Assembly (NCBI GenBank): GCA_015490795.1
Contig: WFXD01000048.1
Coordinates: forward strand, 1 to 58,781
Source of the DNA: Gammaproteobacteria bacterium
GTDB lineage: Bacteria > Pseudomonadota > Gammaproteobacteria > Chromatiales > Chromatiaceae
Direction of reading: 5' to 3'
DNA length: 58,781 nucleotides
The translations under genes were made by a program, and so were the position numbers. The notes under the pieces are model-generated. The model searched no databases and was not told the origin of the DNA. It worked only from the letters and a program-made list of their open reading frames with translations. Below are positions 9,491-21,460 of the stretch, piece by piece. Each line of letters opens with the position of its first letter. The stretch's first letter is position 1.

Positions 9491-10345
9491 ATGTCACCAC
9501 AGCCTGACGATAGCAATGAACCACTGGTCAAGATCCGCGGCCTGCGATTCTATCGTGGCGAACGGGCCATCTTCGACGGTGTTGATATCGACATCCCCAG
9601 GGGGCTGATCACCGCCATCATGGGACCCAGCGGCACCGGCAAGACCACGCTGCTCAAACTGATCGGCGGGCAGCTGCGCCCGGACGCCGGCACCGTCCAT
9701 GTTGACGGGCAGGATGTACACAAGCTGAACAACAAGGATCTCTACAGGCTGCGCATGCGCATGGGGATGCTGTTTCAAAGCGGCGCCCTGCTGACCGATA
9801 TCAGCGTCTTCGAAAATGTCGCCTACCCTCTGCGCGAACATACCCGGCTGCCCGAGTCCATCATCCGCAAGCTGGTGCTGATGAAGCTGGAGGCCGTTGG
9901 CCTGCGCGGCGCGCGGGATCTGATGCCATCCGAGCTCTCCGGTGGCATGGCGCGGCGCGCGGCGCTGGCGCGCGCCATCGTGCTCGACCCGAAGATGATC
10001 ATGTACGATGAGCCATTTACCGGGCAGGACCCTATCTCCATGGGCGTTCTGGTGCAGCTCATCCCACGGCTCAGCAAGGCCAGCCGCCTGACCAGTATCG
10101 TGGTCTCCCACGATGTGGCGGAGACTGCCGGTATTGCCGATATCATCTATGTCATCTCCAACGGCAAGGTCATTGCCGGCGGCCCCAGCGAGCAGGTCGC
10201 CAACTCCGACTCGCCCTGGGTGCGCCAGTTTATGGATGGCCTGGCCGACGGGCCGGTGCCCTTCCACTTCCCGGCCCCTCCACTGGAAGCGGATATACTG
10301 GAAAACGCAACGCAACCTCCGGCAGACGCAGGAGCAACCCTCTAA
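9491..10345 (+). CDS. mlaF: Phospholipid transport ABC ATPase MlaF
   Basis: A 284-residue ATPase of the MlaFEDB complex, which moves phospholipid between inner and outer membrane to keep outer-membrane asymmetry. Walker A GPSGTGKT occurs near residue 42, the signature is the MlaF-type LSGGMARR, and Walker B is [14 protein letters not shown] chose the ATG at 9491 because ATPase homology starts a few residues later ([13 protein letters not shown]). The stop codon overlaps the mlaE start by one base (TAATG). Confidence 0.94.
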   Translation: MSPQPDDSNEPLVKIRGLRFYRGERAIFDGVDIDIPRGLITAIMGPSGTGKTTLLKLIGGQLRPDAGTVHVDGQDVHKLNNKDLYRLRMRMGMLFQSGALLTDISVFENVAYPLREHTRLPESIIRKLVLMKLEAVGLRGARDLMPSELSGGMARRAALARAIVLDPKMIMYDEPFTGQDPISMGVLVQLIPRLSKASRLTSIVVSHDVAETAGIADIIYVISNGKVIAGGPSEQVANSDSPWVRQFMDGLADGPVPFHFPAPPLEADILENATQPPADAGATL

Positions 10346-11121
10346 TGGAGCCACTGGCCCGACTGGGACGCATTGGCATCGCCAGCCTGGAGCGGCTGGG
10401 GCGCGGACATCTCCTGCTGCTGCACATCTTTTCAGGGATCACTGACCTGATCACGCGGCCACGGCTGTTGGTTGCACAGCTCCACTCCGTGGGTGTGCTC
10501 TCGATGCTGATCATCACCGTCTCCGGCCTCTTCGTCGGCATGGTGCTGGGGCTTCAGGGGTTCTACATCCTCTCCCAGTTCGGCGCTGAGGAGACCCTGG
10601 GCGTCATGGTCGCCGCCTCTCTGGTGCGTGAACTGGGGCCGGTGGTCACGGCACTGCTGTTTGCCGGCCGGGCCGGGTCTGCCCTGACCGCCGAGATCGG
10701 CCTGATGAAGGCGACCGAGCAGCTCTCCGGGCTGGAGATGATGGCGGTTGACCCGATCAAGCGGATACTGACCCCCCGCTTTATGGCCGGACTGCTCTCC
10801 ATGCCACTGCTGGCGGCCATGTTCAGCGCCATTGGCGTCATCGGCGGACATTTTGTCGGCGTAGGGCTGCTCGGGGTGGATGAAGGCGCCTACTGGTCAC
10901 AGATGCAGGCCAAGATCGATCTGCATGAAGACATCTATAACGGCGTCATCAAGAGCATCGTCTTTGGCTTTGTCTGCACCTGGATTGCGCTGTTCCAGGG
11001 GCACGACTGTGTGCCAACATCGGAAGGCGTCAGCCGCGCAACCACCCGTACCGTGGTGCACTCAGCCCTGGCAATACTCTGTTTGGATTTTGTGCTAACC
11101 GCACTGATGTTTGGAGAATAA
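10345..11121 (+). CDS. mlaE: Phospholipid transport permease MlaE
   Basis: A 258-residue polytopic inner-membrane protein of the MlaE/YrbE permease family. The conserved segments [21 protein letters not shown] and [18 protein letters not shown] are present. It forms the core of the Mla transporter with MlaF and MlaD. It is one base into mlaF and 2 bp before mlaD. Confidence 0.95.
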   Translation: MEPLARLGRIGIASLERLGRGHLLLLHIFSGITDLITRPRLLVAQLHSVGVLSMLIITVSGLFVGMVLGLQGFYILSQFGAEETLGVMVAASLVRELGPVVTALLFAGRAGSALTAEIGLMKATEQLSGLEMMAVDPIKRILTPRFMAGLLSMPLLAAMFSAIGVIGGHFVGVGLLGVDEGAYWSQMQAKIDLHEDIYNGVIKSIVFGFVCTWIALFQGHDCVPTSEGVSRATTRTVVHSALAILCLDFVLTALMFGE

Positions 11122-11123
11122 CA

Positions 11124-11600
11124 ATGGTACAGATGAGAACCATGGAAGTCATGGTCGGCGCCTTCATGGCCGCTGGTTTTGTGGCGCTGTTTTTTTTGGC
11201 CATGCAGGTCAGCAACCTGAGCAGCCTGGCTGGGGGGGATGGATACCAGGTCACCGCCCGCTTCGATAATATCGGCGGCCTCAAGGTGCGCTCACCGGTC
11301 GCCATGGCCGGCGTGCGCATTGGCCGGGTGGCCGGGATCTCATTCGACAACACCACCTACGAAGCCATTGTCACCATGCAGATTGACAGCAGCTACAACA
11401 CCATCCCGGATGACACCTTTGCCAAGATATATACCGCAGGGCTTCTGGGCGAGCAGTATATCGGGCTGGACCCGGGCGGCAGCGAAGAGTATCTGACCGA
11501 TGGAGGCAAGATATCGCTCACCCAGTCCGCACTGGTGCTGGAGGAGATCATCGGGCAGTTCCTGTTCAGCAAGGCAGAGGAGGGCGGCGGCGATGAGTAG
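11124..11600 (+). CDS. mlaD: MCE-domain phospholipid-binding protein MlaD
   Basis: A 158-residue protein with a single N-terminal membrane anchor (about residues 8-28) and one MCE domain (about 38-120) containing FDNIGGLKVRSPVAMAGVRIG. MlaD assembles as a hexameric ring that shuttles lipid between MlaFEB and periplasmic MlaC. The 3' end overlaps the start of mlaC by 8 bp. Confidence 0.95.
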   Translation: MVQMRTMEVMVGAFMAAGFVALFFLAMQVSNLSSLAGGDGYQVTARFDNIGGLKVRSPVAMAGVRIGRVAGISFDNTTYEAIVTMQIDSSYNTIPDDTFAKIYTAGLLGEQYIGLDPGGSEEYLTDGGKISLTQSALVLEEIIGQFLFSKAEEGGGDE

Positions 11601-12200
11601 GATCAGATGGGCGCTGCTGCTGACGGTGCTGCTGGGGCTACAGCCTGCCTGGGCCTCCTCCACGCAGGATGCACTGGATCTGGTGCGTAACACCTCCAAC
11701 CAGGTGCTGGAGAAGATTATCGACAAAAAGCAGGAGCTGAACCAGTCACCCGAAAAGATATTCGACCTGGTCAATGCCACCGTGGCTCCCCATTTTGACT
11801 TCCCGCGTATGTCGCGCATAGTGCTGGGGAGATATTGGCGCAAGGCCAGCGATGCCCAGAAGAGCGCCTTCATCGAGCAGTTCCAGACACTATTGGTTCG
11901 CACCTACGCCATCGCCCTGCTCAACTATTCAGACCAGGCCATTGAGTATCTGCCCATGCGCGCACAGGCCGATGCATCGAAGGTGGTGGTGAGAACCGAG
12001 GTCAAATCCGGTGGCGCGCCCCCTATCCCTATCAACTATCGCCTGCGACTGAACGACGGAAGCTGGAAGGTGTACGATGTCATCATCGACAACATCAGCC
12101 TGGTATCCAACTACCGCACCGGGTTTTCAAACCAGATCCGGCGTAAAGGTCTGGACAGCCTGATTGCCCAACTGAAAGAGAAGAACGGCAAGGTCACGCA

Positions 12201-12204
<4 letters not shown>
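11593..12204 (+). CDS. mlaC: Periplasmic phospholipid carrier MlaC
   Basis: A 203-residue secreted protein of the Ttg2/MlaC family. A signal peptide MSRIRWALLLTVLLGLQPAW precedes the family pattern (FDFPRMSRIVLGRYWRKAS, then YDVIIDNISLVSNYR). I chose the ATG at 11593, overlapping the mlaD stop, because it gives an intact signal peptide; the longer frame upstream encodes only a shadow of mlaD. It binds phospholipid in transit across the periplasm. Confidence 0.93.
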
Positions 12205-13765
<1,561 letters not shown>

Positions 13766-13789
13766 CCCGATACAAGAGAGACAGGATAC

Positions 13790-14455
13790 GTGGAATTTGA
13801 CGGCTGCATCACCATCGCCCTCTCCAAGGGGCGCATCTTCAAAGATACCCTGCCGCTGCTGAGCCATGCCGGAATCGTGCCTGCCGATGACCCTGAAACC
13901 AGCCGCAAGCTGATACTGGAGACCAACCACCCACATATCAAACTGGTGATCATCCGCGCCACCGACGTACCCACCTATGTGCAGTATGGCGCCGCCGATC
14001 TTGGCGTTGCCGGCAAGGATGTCCTGATGGAACACGGCGGCGGTGGTCTCTACGAACCACTGGATCTGCAAATCGCCAAATGCCGTCTGATGGTAGCCGG
14101 CGTCAAAGATGCCCAGCTGAGCGACAGCCGCCTGCGCATCGCCACCAAATTCATCAACAGCACCCGCCGCCACTTCGCCGCCCAGGGCAAGCAGGTCGAG
14201 ATCATCAAGCTCTACGGCTCCATGGAGCTGGCCCCGCTGGTGGGGCTATCGGATCTGATTGTCGATGTAGTAGACACCGGCAACACCCTGAAGGCCAACG
14301 GCCTGGTGCCGCTGGAGCACATCAGCGACATCAGCTCCCGGCTGGTCATCAACAAGGCCGCCTGGAAGATAAAACACCGTGGCATCAAGAGACTGGTCGA
14401 TGCCCTCAAAGTGGCGGTCGATGAGCGCAGCAGCGAGGAGAAAAACCATGATTGA
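13790..14455 (+). CDS. hisG: ATP phosphoribosyltransferase, short form HisG
   Basis: A 221-residue enzyme for the first step of histidine synthesis, joining ATP and PRPP. It starts with GTG at 13790, preceded by the purine-rich AAGAGAGACAGG. The family motifs [11 protein letters not shown] and [15 protein letters not shown] are present. The length matches the short form that needs the regulatory subunit HisZ, which is not in the window. It is 24 bp after murA and overlaps hisD by 8 bp. Confidence 0.95.
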   Translation: MEFDGCITIALSKGRIFKDTLPLLSHAGIVPADDPETSRKLILETNHPHIKLVIIRATDVPTYVQYGAADLGVAGKDVLMEHGGGGLYEPLDLQIAKCRLMVAGVKDAQLSDSRLRIATKFINSTRRHFAAQGKQVEIIKLYGSMELAPLVGLSDLIVDVVDTGNTLKANGLVPLEHISDISSRLVINKAAWKIKHRGIKRLVDALKVAVDERSSEEKNHD

Positions 14456-15809
14456 GATCCAGCGACTGACCACAACCGATGCCGATTTCAAGCAGCAGCT
14501 GGAAGCGCTGCTGGCCTGGGACAGCGCCTCGGACCAGCAGGTCAATCAGACCGTAAACGGGATCATTGCCGATATCCGCCAGCGTGGCGACGCGGCGCTG
14601 TTGGAGTACACCCGGCGATTCGATCACTGGGAACCCGCAGATGCCGCTGCACTGGAGATCCCGGCTGACCGCCTGGAGCGCGCCTGGAACTCGATCCCGG
14701 CCAAACAGCGCGATGCACTGGCACATGCCACACAGCGCATCCGCACCTATGCCGAACGGCAGAAGATGGAGGGGTGGTCATACACCGAAAAGGACGGCAC
14801 CCTGCTGGGGCAACAGGTCACGCCACTGGACCGGGTGGGGCTCTATGTGCCGGGTGGCAAGGCGGCCTACCCCTCCTCCGTGCTGATGAACGCCATCCCG
14901 GCCAAGGTGGCCGGTGTGCCGGAGCTGATCATGGTGGTCCCCACCCCCGATGCCGAACTCAGCCTGCTGGTGCTGGCCGCCGCCCACGCCGCCGGAGTGG
15001 ATCGCGTCTTTACCATCGGCGGCGCCCAGGCCGTGGCGGCACTCGCCTACGGCACAGAGTCCATCCCCGGCGTAGACAAGATCGTCGGCCCCGGCAACAT
15101 CTACGTCGCCACCGCCAAACGGGCGGTCTTTGGCCAGGTGGGCATCGACATGATCGCAGGCCCCTCAGAGATACTGGTGGTCTGCGATGGCCAGACCAAC
15201 CCGGACTGGATCGCCATGGATCTCTTCTCCCAGGCCGAACATGACGAGGATGCCCAATCCATCCTGATCTCACCCGATGCCGCTTTCATCACGCAGGTAG
15301 AGGCCAGCATCGAAAGGCTGCTGCCCGAGATGGGGCGCCGGCAGATCATCGAAACCGCACTGCGGGAACGCGGCGCGCTGATCCAGGTAGAGGATCTAGA
15401 CGAAGCAGTGGAGCTGGTCAACACCATTGCTCCGGAACACCTGGAGCTATCCGTGGCTGATCCGCAGCTGATGGCCAAAAAGATCCGCCACGCCGGCGCC
15501 ATCTTCATGGGGCGCTACACCGCAGAGGCGCTGGGCGACTACTGCGCCGGCCCCAACCACGTACTGCCCACTTCGCGCACCGCCCGCTTCTCATCACCGC
15601 TGGGGGTCTATGACTTCCAAAAACGCTCCAGCCTGATCATGGCCTCTGCCACAGGCGCCGCCCGCCTGGCCAACACCACATCGGTGCTGGCGCGTGGCGA
15701 AGGGCTGACCGCCCACGCCCGCTCTGCCGAATACCGCAGCGATGGCACACAACCCACTGCACCGCCACCGGGCGATGAAGAGTGCTGCGGCAATGGCTGC
15801 TGCGGATAG
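14448..15809 (+). CDS. hisD: Histidinol dehydrogenase with a cysteine-rich C-terminal tail
   Basis: A 453-residue NAD- and zinc-dependent enzyme that oxidises histidinol to histidine. The core shows [24 protein letters not shown], the dinucleotide region and the C-terminal DFQKRSSLI block. I chose the ATG at 14448, which overlaps the hisG stop. The usual family end lies near [12 protein letters not shown]; here about 25 more residues follow, rich in Pro/Gly and ending [10 protein letters not shown]. The tail codons overlap possible upstream starts of hisC. Whether the tail is functional is unknown; catalysis should not need it. Confidence 0.93.
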   Translation: MIEIQRLTTTDADFKQQLEALLAWDSASDQQVNQTVNGIIADIRQRGDAALLEYTRRFDHWEPADAAALEIPADRLERAWNSIPAKQRDALAHATQRIRTYAERQKMEGWSYTEKDGTLLGQQVTPLDRVGLYVPGGKAAYPSSVLMNAIPAKVAGVPELIMVVPTPDAELSLLVLAAAHAAGVDRVFTIGGAQAVAALAYGTESIPGVDKIVGPGNIYVATAKRAVFGQVGIDMIAGPSEILVVCDGQTNPDWIAMDLFSQAEHDEDAQSILISPDAAFITQVEASIERLLPEMGRRQIIETALRERGALIQVEDLDEAVELVNTIAPEHLELSVADPQLMAKKIRHAGAIFMGRYTAEALGDYCAGPNHVLPTSRTARFSSPLGVYDFQKRSSLIMASATGAARLANTTSVLARGEGLTAHARSAEYRSDGTQPTAPPPGDEECCGNGCCG

Positions 15810-15810
15810 G

Positions 15811-16893
15811 ATGGATATTCAAGCCTCCATCGACCGCTGGATACGTCCGGAGATCAGGGCACTCTCCGCCTACCACGTACCGGACTCCAGCGGCCTGATC
15901 AAACTGGACGCAATGGAGAACCCCTACACCTGGCCGGAGGCCCTGCGTCAGGAGTGGCTGGAGCTGCTGCACAAAACCGATGTCAACCGCTACCCCGACC
16001 CGCAGGGCAGCGAGCTGAAACAGCAGCTGCGCATCAGCATGGATATACCTGAAGAGGCCGGGGTGCTGCTGGGCAACGGCTCGGATGAGCTGATCCAGAT
16101 GCTGGCACTGACCCTGGCCGGGCCAGACCGGGTGGTACTCTCGGTTGAACCCAGCTTCGTCATGTATCGCATGATCGCCCTCTTTGCCGGCATGCCCTAC
16201 CAGGGGGTGCCGCTCAACAGCGAGGATTTCAGCCTGGATCTCCCAGCGCTGCTGGAAGCCATCGAACAGCACCGGCCCGCCATCCTCTACCTGGCCTGCC
16301 CCAACAACCCCACCGGAAACCTGTTCGACGCCGCCCAGATCCACCAGATCATTCAGACCGCACCGGGGCTGGTCATTGTCGATGAGGCCTACGCCCCCTT
16401 TACCGATACCAGCTACATGGGCGAGGTGGGGCGCTACCCCAACCTGCTGGTGATGCGCACCCTCTCAAAGCTGGGACTGGCCGGGCTGCGGCTGGGACTG
16501 CTGGCCGGCCCAAAACCCTGGCTGGATGAGATCGACAAGACCCGCCTCCCTTACAACATCAACACCCTGACCCAGGTGAGCGCCGGGGTTGCCCTGCGCC
16601 ACGAGGCGGTTTTTGATGCGCAGACCACCCTTATCCGCCAGCAGCGCAGCCAGCTATTTGCTGCACTGGATGGCATAGATGGCATCTCCCCCTACCCCAG
16701 CAGTGCCAACTTTATTCTGGTGCGCATGCCCGCCAGCCGGGCCGATGAGATCCACACCGCAATGCGGGAGCAGAGGGTGCTGGTCAAAAACCTCAGTGGC
16801 GCCCATCCGTTGCTGGCAGACTGCCTGCGCATCACCGTCGGCACACCCGCAGAGAACCGGGCCGCCATCCACGCCCTCAAGGCTGCACTATGA
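15811..16893 (+). CDS. hisC: Histidinol-phosphate aminotransferase
   Basis: A 360-residue PLP enzyme. The cofactor lysine is Lys220 in MRTLSKLGLAGLRLG, with the upstream ACPNNPTGN and VDEAYAPF motifs. I place the start at 15811 (MDIQASIDRW), one base after the hisD stop. In-frame ATGs at 15775 and 15793 are possible too, and the latter has a GAAGAG about ten bases upstream, so the N-terminus is uncertain by up to 12 residues. It overlaps the following cytochrome gene by 4 bp. Confidence 0.93.
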   Translation: MDIQASIDRWIRPEIRALSAYHVPDSSGLIKLDAMENPYTWPEALRQEWLELLHKTDVNRYPDPQGSELKQQLRISMDIPEEAGVLLGNGSDELIQMLALTLAGPDRVVLSVEPSFVMYRMIALFAGMPYQGVPLNSEDFSLDLPALLEAIEQHRPAILYLACPNNPTGNLFDAAQIHQIIQTAPGLVIVDEAYAPFTDTSYMGEVGRYPNLLVMRTLSKLGLAGLRLGLLAGPKPWLDEIDKTRLPYNINTLTQVSAGVALRHEAVFDAQTTLIRQQRSQLFAALDGIDGISPYPSSANFILVRMPASRADEIHTAMREQRVLVKNLSGAHPLLADCLRITVGTPAENRAAIHALKAAL

Positions 16894-17732
16894 TCAAACC
16901 CCTTCTCCTTGCTGGCCTCTTTATACTGCTGATAACCAGTGGCACAGCCCAGGCCGAAACAGAAAAAATCACCCTAAAAATGCCGCCCGCCTCGCTGGCG
17001 CAGTGGTACAAACCGGCAAACAAACGCCAGGTCTGGCTGCACACCATGTTTCGGCTGCGCCGGGAGATGCAGGCCGTAAAGGAGTACGCCAGACAGAAAG
17101 ATGCCGCTGGCACAAAAAAATGGGGGCAGCGTCTGGCCAAAAGCTACCGCTCAATCCCTGAGATGGTGCCAGAGTGGAGAAGTGAAGTGAGGCTGGATTG
17201 GGCCGATATACTGGAGAGCGCCGCACAGCAGGGCCACTTTAAAAAGGTTCTTCGCGCCCACGACAAGCTGGACGCCAGCTGCAACCTGTGCCACCAGGAT
17301 TTTCAGGCGCTGGCCGCAGCCCTCTACCGATCCCCGGACTTCAGCTCACAGCAAGTGGCGTTCAAAGGCAGAACAGTCCACTACCACAAATTCATGGAGC
17401 TGCTCTCCAATACACTCAACCGGATAAAGATAGCCATCGAAGATCAGCGCCCGCAGATTGCAAAACGCTCCCTGAAACAGCTCAAAACCCAACTGCACGC
17501 ATTGGGGGAGAACTGCTCACAGTGCCACCAGGATACGATACCCAAAGAGAGAATCCTGGGGAAAGAGACTCAAAAACTGCTCAAGGGATTGAGTGAGAGT
17601 ATTCGTGATCACCAGCCCAAACAGGCGGGAAGATTTTTAGGCAAGGCGGCCGTTGCCATCTGCGCCCGCTGCCACGGGGTACATCGCACCCTCAGTGATC
17701 TGAGACAGTTTCTGGCGCCCGTGCAGTTTTAG
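16890..17732 (+). CDS. Secreted tri-haem c-type cytochrome
   Basis: A 280-residue protein with a signal peptide (cleavage likely after SGTAQA, residue 22) and three CxxCH haem-attachment motifs at residues 131-135, 209-213 and 258-262. The first two each close a helical stretch of about 80 residues, reminiscent of two tandem cytochrome c'-like bundles; this is inference from pattern. It is translationally coupled to hisC although unrelated to histidine synthesis, and it faces the end of the nir cluster, so a role in nitrogen-oxide respiration is possible. I do not recognise an exact family. Confidence 0.85.
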   Translation: MIKPLLLAGLFILLITSGTAQAETEKITLKMPPASLAQWYKPANKRQVWLHTMFRLRREMQAVKEYARQKDAAGTKKWGQRLAKSYRSIPEMVPEWRSEVRLDWADILESAAQQGHFKKVLRAHDKLDASCNLCHQDFQALAAALYRSPDFSSQQVAFKGRTVHYHKFMELLSNTLNRIKIAIEDQRPQIAKRSLKQLKTQLHALGENCSQCHQDTIPKERILGKETQKLLKGLSESIRDHQPKQAGRFLGKAAVAICARCHGVHRTLSDLRQFLAPVQF

Positions 17733-17805
17733 AAACAAAGCCTTGCCCCACAGGGATCAGAGCCGCAGACTGCCAACAACCATTAAACCACTGCCCTTTT
17801 TTATA

Positions 17806-19269
17806 TCAGCTACTCACTGCCCGCTCCACTTCAGGCCATGCCGCAGGCTCAAAGGAGACGCTCTCTTCTGCCACCTCTTCACCGGATTTATACCAGTTCA
17901 GCTTGTCGCGCAACTCAACCACTTCGCCGACAATGATCAGCGTGGGCGGCTTGGGTTTGTACTTTTCGGCAATCGCGGTCAGTGTGGAGAGCGTTCCGGT
18001 GTAGACCTTCTGCTGAGGCGTGGTGCCCTTTTGCACCAGCGCAGCAGGCAGATCCGCAGACAGCCCGTGGGCCTGTAGTTCATGGCAGATATGGGGCAGA
18101 CTCATAAGCCCCATATAAAACACGACGGTCTGCCTGGGCTGGGCCAGCGCCTTCCAGTTGAGGTTCAGACTGTCATCCTTCAGGTGGCCGGTCACAAACA
18201 CAACAGATTGCGCATAGTCCCTGTGGGTCAGCGGGATGCCGGAGTAGGCGGCGCAGCCTGAGGCTGCGGTGACACCGGGCACCACCTGGAATGGGACGCC
18301 TTGCGCAGCCAGGGTATCAATCTCCTCTCCGCCGCGCCCGAAGATGAAGGGGTCCCCACCCTTGAGGCGCACCACCCGCTTGCCCTGTTTGGCCAGTTTC
18401 GCCAGCAGCTGATTGATATCCTCCTGACACATGACATGGTGATTATTCTCTTTACCCACGTAGATGCGCTCTGCATCGCGTCGGGTCATCTCCAGTATCG
18501 GCTTTGAGATAAGACGGTCATAGACCACCACATCGGCCTGCTGCATCAGACGCAGGGCGCGGAAAGAGAGCAGGTCCGGGTCGCCAGGGCCGCCGCCAAC
18601 CAGATAGACCTCGCCCATGCCGTCAGTGGTCAGCGCGGTATTTTCGGCCAGTGCCTGCTCCATCAACCTGTTGGCCTCTTCATGGTGGCCGGAGAAGACC
18701 CGTTCTGCCACCCCCCCTTGCAGCGTCTCTTCCCAAAAGCGGCGGCGGTCGGTTGGATTGGTAAAACGCATCTTGACCCGGTCGCGGAAGCGGCTGGCCA
18801 GCTCGGCCAGCCGCCCGTAACCGGAGGGGATCAGCGACTCCAGACGGCCACGGATAAGGCGCGCCAATACCGGCGAGGCGCCACTGGTGGAGACGGCGGC
18901 AATCACCGGCGAGCGGTCGATGATGGAGGGCATGATAAAGCTGCACAGCTCGGGCTGGTCGACCACATTGACCGGGATGCCGTGCGCCTGCGCCTCTTCC
19001 GAGGCCTGGCGGTTTACCTCGGCATCGTCAGTAGCGGCAATCACCAGACGGGCGCCGGCCAGATCGCCCTGCCGATACTCGCGCGCCTCGTGTTCAATGG
19101 CATTCTGCGCTTTCAATTCCGACAGGCTGACCCCCAGCTCTGGCGAGATCACGCGAATCTGCGCACCTGCATTTTGCAGCAGCGCCGCTTTTCGGCTGGC
19201 GATTTCGCCCCCACCAACCACGATGCAAGGCCTGCTTTTAACATCAAGAAATATTGGTAAATAATCCAT
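17806..19269 (-). CDS. cysG: Sirohaem synthase CysG (Met8 and SUMT domains)
   Basis: A 487-residue fusion. Residues 1 to about 200 form the precorrin-2 dehydrogenase/ferrochelatase domain, with an NAD-binding [13 protein letters not shown] near residue 17. From about 215 onwards is uroporphyrinogen III methyltransferase ([27 protein letters not shown]). The protein makes sirohaem from uroporphyrinogen III. Sirohaem is also the precursor of haem d1, and this gene lies at the 3' end of the nir cluster where other denitrifiers carry nirE (SUMT only). It probably supplies the pathway here. It lies 74 bp beyond the nuclease gene on the same strand. Confidence 0.95.
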   Translation of the reverse strand: MDYLPIFLDVKSRPCIVVGGGEIASRKAALLQNAGAQIRVISPELGVSLSELKAQNAIEHEAREYRQGDLAGARLVIAATDDAEVNRQASEEAQAHGIPVNVVDQPELCSFIMPSIIDRSPVIAAVSTSGASPVLARLIRGRLESLIPSGYGRLAELASRFRDRVKMRFTNPTDRRRFWEETLQGGVAERVFSGHHEEANRLMEQALAENTALTTDGMGEVYLVGGGPGDPDLLSFRALRLMQQADVVVYDRLISKPILEMTRRDAERIYVGKENNHHVMCQEDINQLLAKLAKQGKRVVRLKGGDPFIFGRGGEEIDTLAAQGVPFQVVPGVTAASGCAAYSGIPLTHRDYAQSVVFVTGHLKDDSLNLNWKALAQPRQTVVFYMGLMSLPHICHELQAHGLSADLPAALVQKGTTPQQKVYTGTLSTLTAIAEKYKPKPPTLIIVGEVVELRDKLNWYKSGEEVAEESVSFEPAAWPEVERAVSS

Positions 19270-19343
19270 CAGCTGATTTCTGTTGCGTTAGTCTAAAAAT
19301 AATGGCCGCTATATTACCCCAGGAAAACCACAAACACCCGAGG

Positions 19344-19883
19344 TTAATTTTTTCGGCCGCTCCAGGTCAGCGCCACCCCGGCAGTCTCACCCCAAAGCCC
19401 CCGTTTCGATGCGATGGCCTCTGATTCTGCATGCTCCAGCCGTGCCTTCAGCGCCGCGTCAATTGCACCATAGCGCGTCACTATCGCATAGCCATCCCGC
19501 ACCATCCGCTCATTCAGCGAGCGCCCGGCGGCATCCTCCGCCACCACCAGGATGCGGCCATAGCGATCCCGTTGCTCGAAGTGAGCGCTCACTTGCAAGG
19601 TATCCCCCGGCTTTATCAATGATTGCAGGTGGCGGGTGGCGGCTCTGCCCAGTGGCAACAGCGTTGCGCTCTCCAGCCCGGTCAGCTTGATGTCGCGCTG
19701 GAGCTTGGCATTCTCCACATCCTCCGGCGCATCGATGCCCTGCAGTTGCAGCCGCTCCGGCTGGCCGTTCAGCATGGCCACAATCGTATCGCCATCCTCT
19801 ATCTTCTCGACCACCAGCGACCGTCGCTCCGCAGAGGCGGCCGTCGCCATCAACAGCACTGCACAACAGATCAGTTGTCTCAT
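19344..19883 (-). CDS. Secreted staphylococcal-nuclease-like protein
   Basis: A 179-residue protein with a signal peptide (MRQLICCAVLLMATAASA) and an SNase/thermonuclease fold: KIEDGDTIVAM, LQGIDAPE, and FEQRDRYGRILV followed by MVRDGYAIV. The Asp of the DGDT segment and the Arg in the central motifs match the catalytic calcium-site layout. It sits between nirN and cysG, 13 bp after nirN, so it is probably co-transcribed. No link of a nuclease to haem d1 synthesis is known to me; the position may be accidental. Confidence 0.88.
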   Translation of the reverse strand: MRQLICCAVLLMATAASAERRSLVVEKIEDGDTIVAMLNGQPERLQLQGIDAPEDVENAKLQRDIKLTGLESATLLPLGRAATRHLQSLIKPGDTLQVSAHFEQRDRYGRILVVAEDAAGRSLNERMVRDGYAIVTRYGAIDAALKARLEHAESEAIASKRGLWGETAGVALTWSGRKN

Positions 19884-19896
19884 GCGCCTCTCCTCG

Positions 19897-21459
19897 CTAA
19901 TGGCTGGTGCCGCTGGAGCGGGTCAGTTTGTTATGTACATTGTATTTGCCCGAGGGCTTGCTCATGGGCAGCCGCTTGACCTCTTCCAGGGTCTTGGCAT
20001 CGTAGATGATCAGCGCCCCCTCCCTGTCCCAGATGCTGAGCAGCGCATGTGAGCCATCTTTGGTGAATTCGATATGGGCAGAGGTCTTTCCGGGTACCGG
20101 CCTCAGGGTTTTGACGATCTCCAGGGTGCGCTTGTCGATCACATGCATCCGGTCCTTGTTGGGGCCAAAGAAGACATCCACCCAGGCATAGGGGCTCTTC
20201 TCGTGGCTGCGCATGAAAAAGCCGGGGCCGTCGGTTTCGATCTCCTTCACCACCTTCCAGCTCTCCATGTCGATCACCGTCACCAGCCCCTTTTTGATGT
20301 TGGGCGTGGCCATCACGGGACGGCCTTTATACTCCCAGGTGATGGCCGAGCTGAGGTGCGGCATGCCAGGCAGTACGACGGTGTTGACCGCCCGCCGCAG
20401 ATCCAGATCGACCACCTGGCCGCCACCGCTGCGCGAGGTGCCGATGATCTGGCTGTAGTCCTGGTTCATGAAGAAGTCATCCAGATAGTCGTCGGTCTTG
20501 ATGCGCCGCACCGCAAACTGCTGCTCCTGATTGCCCTCTCCGGCATCCGGGTTGTAGTCATGCATCCAGCCTGAAAAGCCCATCGGCGGCTGGTCAGCGT
20601 AGCTGATCTCCCACACCTCTTTGATATCCTTCATGGCCGCGAAGAAGCTCTCACGCGGGGCGGCGGTGTAGACGGCGCTGACCCTGGAGCTATGCTTCCT
20701 GGACTCATCGACCGCCGGTATAACCTTGATGGGCTTGAGGTCGCCGGCATCCAGCACGGTCAGGGTGTGCGGCAGGTAGTTGGCCACGATAACGTAGCGC
20801 CCATCGGCCGAGACCGCCAGGTTGCGGGTGTTGATCCCGGCGCGTACCTCGGCCACATATTTCAGGTTGTAGATATCGAATTTACTGATCCAGCCATCGC
20901 GCGAGGCGAAGTAGACATAGCGACCATCCGGGCCATATTTGGGGCCGCCGTGCAGCGCAAAGCGGGTGGGGAACCGTTTGACAGGCTCGAAGCTGTCACC
21001 ATCCAGCAGGGTGGCATGGTGGTCGCCCAGCTCCACCACTATGAAGAGGTTATCCATGTCCGCTTTAAAAACAGGGGTGTCGGAGAGTGGCTCGGCATGT
21101 TTTGGCAACAGATGGCTGGCGCGGATCTGCGCCATGCCCCACTCCGGGATGCTCTCCAGCGGGGTGTATACCAGATCGACCAGCGCCTGGATCTCCTCCC
21201 CCTTCAGTTTGTCGCCAAAGGGGGGCATCTGGGTGGCGGGCCGCCCTTTGGTAATCACCTCGACAGCCGCTTTTTTGCGCAGCCGTTTCAGGTTTTGCGG
21301 CAGCAGCGCCGGCCCCATCGCCCCCAGTCGCTCGGGGTTGTGACACTCGGCGCAGTGGGTTTTGTAGAGCGCCCCGGCATCAATGGTGGCCTCTTTGCCA
21401 GATGCCGCGCCACTGCACAGCAGTGTCAGCAGCAGTAATCTCTTAACGATCTGTGGCAT
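19897..21459 (-). CDS. nirN: NirN: cytochrome c / haem d1-domain dehydrogenase
   Basis: A 520-residue periplasmic protein with a signal peptide (start chosen at 21459, MPQIVKRLLLLTLL), a CxxCH at residues 36-40 in a cytochrome c domain, and an eight-bladed d1-type propeller from about residue 120. In P. aeruginosa NirN oxidises dihydro-haem d1, the last step of cofactor synthesis. It is distinguished from NirS by its place after nirJ and its divergent C-terminus (GKYNVHNKLTRSSGTSH). One base separates it from nirJ. The frame is open 34 codons upstream but that part overlaps nirJ. Confidence 0.9.
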   Translation of the reverse strand: MPQIVKRLLLLTLLCSGAASGKEATIDAGALYKTHCAECHNPERLGAMGPALLPQNLKRLRKKAAVEVITKGRPATQMPPFGDKLKGEEIQALVDLVYTPLESIPEWGMAQIRASHLLPKHAEPLSDTPVFKADMDNLFIVVELGDHHATLLDGDSFEPVKRFPTRFALHGGPKYGPDGRYVYFASRDGWISKFDIYNLKYVAEVRAGINTRNLAVSADGRYVIVANYLPHTLTVLDAGDLKPIKVIPAVDESRKHSSRVSAVYTAAPRESFFAAMKDIKEVWEISYADQPPMGFSGWMHDYNPDAGEGNQEQQFAVRRIKTDDYLDDFFMNQDYSQIIGTSRSGGGQVVDLDLRRAVNTVVLPGMPHLSSAITWEYKGRPVMATPNIKKGLVTVIDMESWKVVKEIETDGPGFFMRSHEKSPYAWVDVFFGPNKDRMHVIDKRTLEIVKTLRPVPGKTSAHIEFTKDGSHALLSIWDREGALIIYDAKTLEEVKRLPMSKPSGKYNVHNKLTRSSGTSH

Positions 21460-21460
21460 G

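Noticed and set aside
9494..10354. A 286-codon minus-strand frame opposite mlaF
   Set aside because: mlaF has clear Walker and signature motifs; the opposite frame is a shadow.
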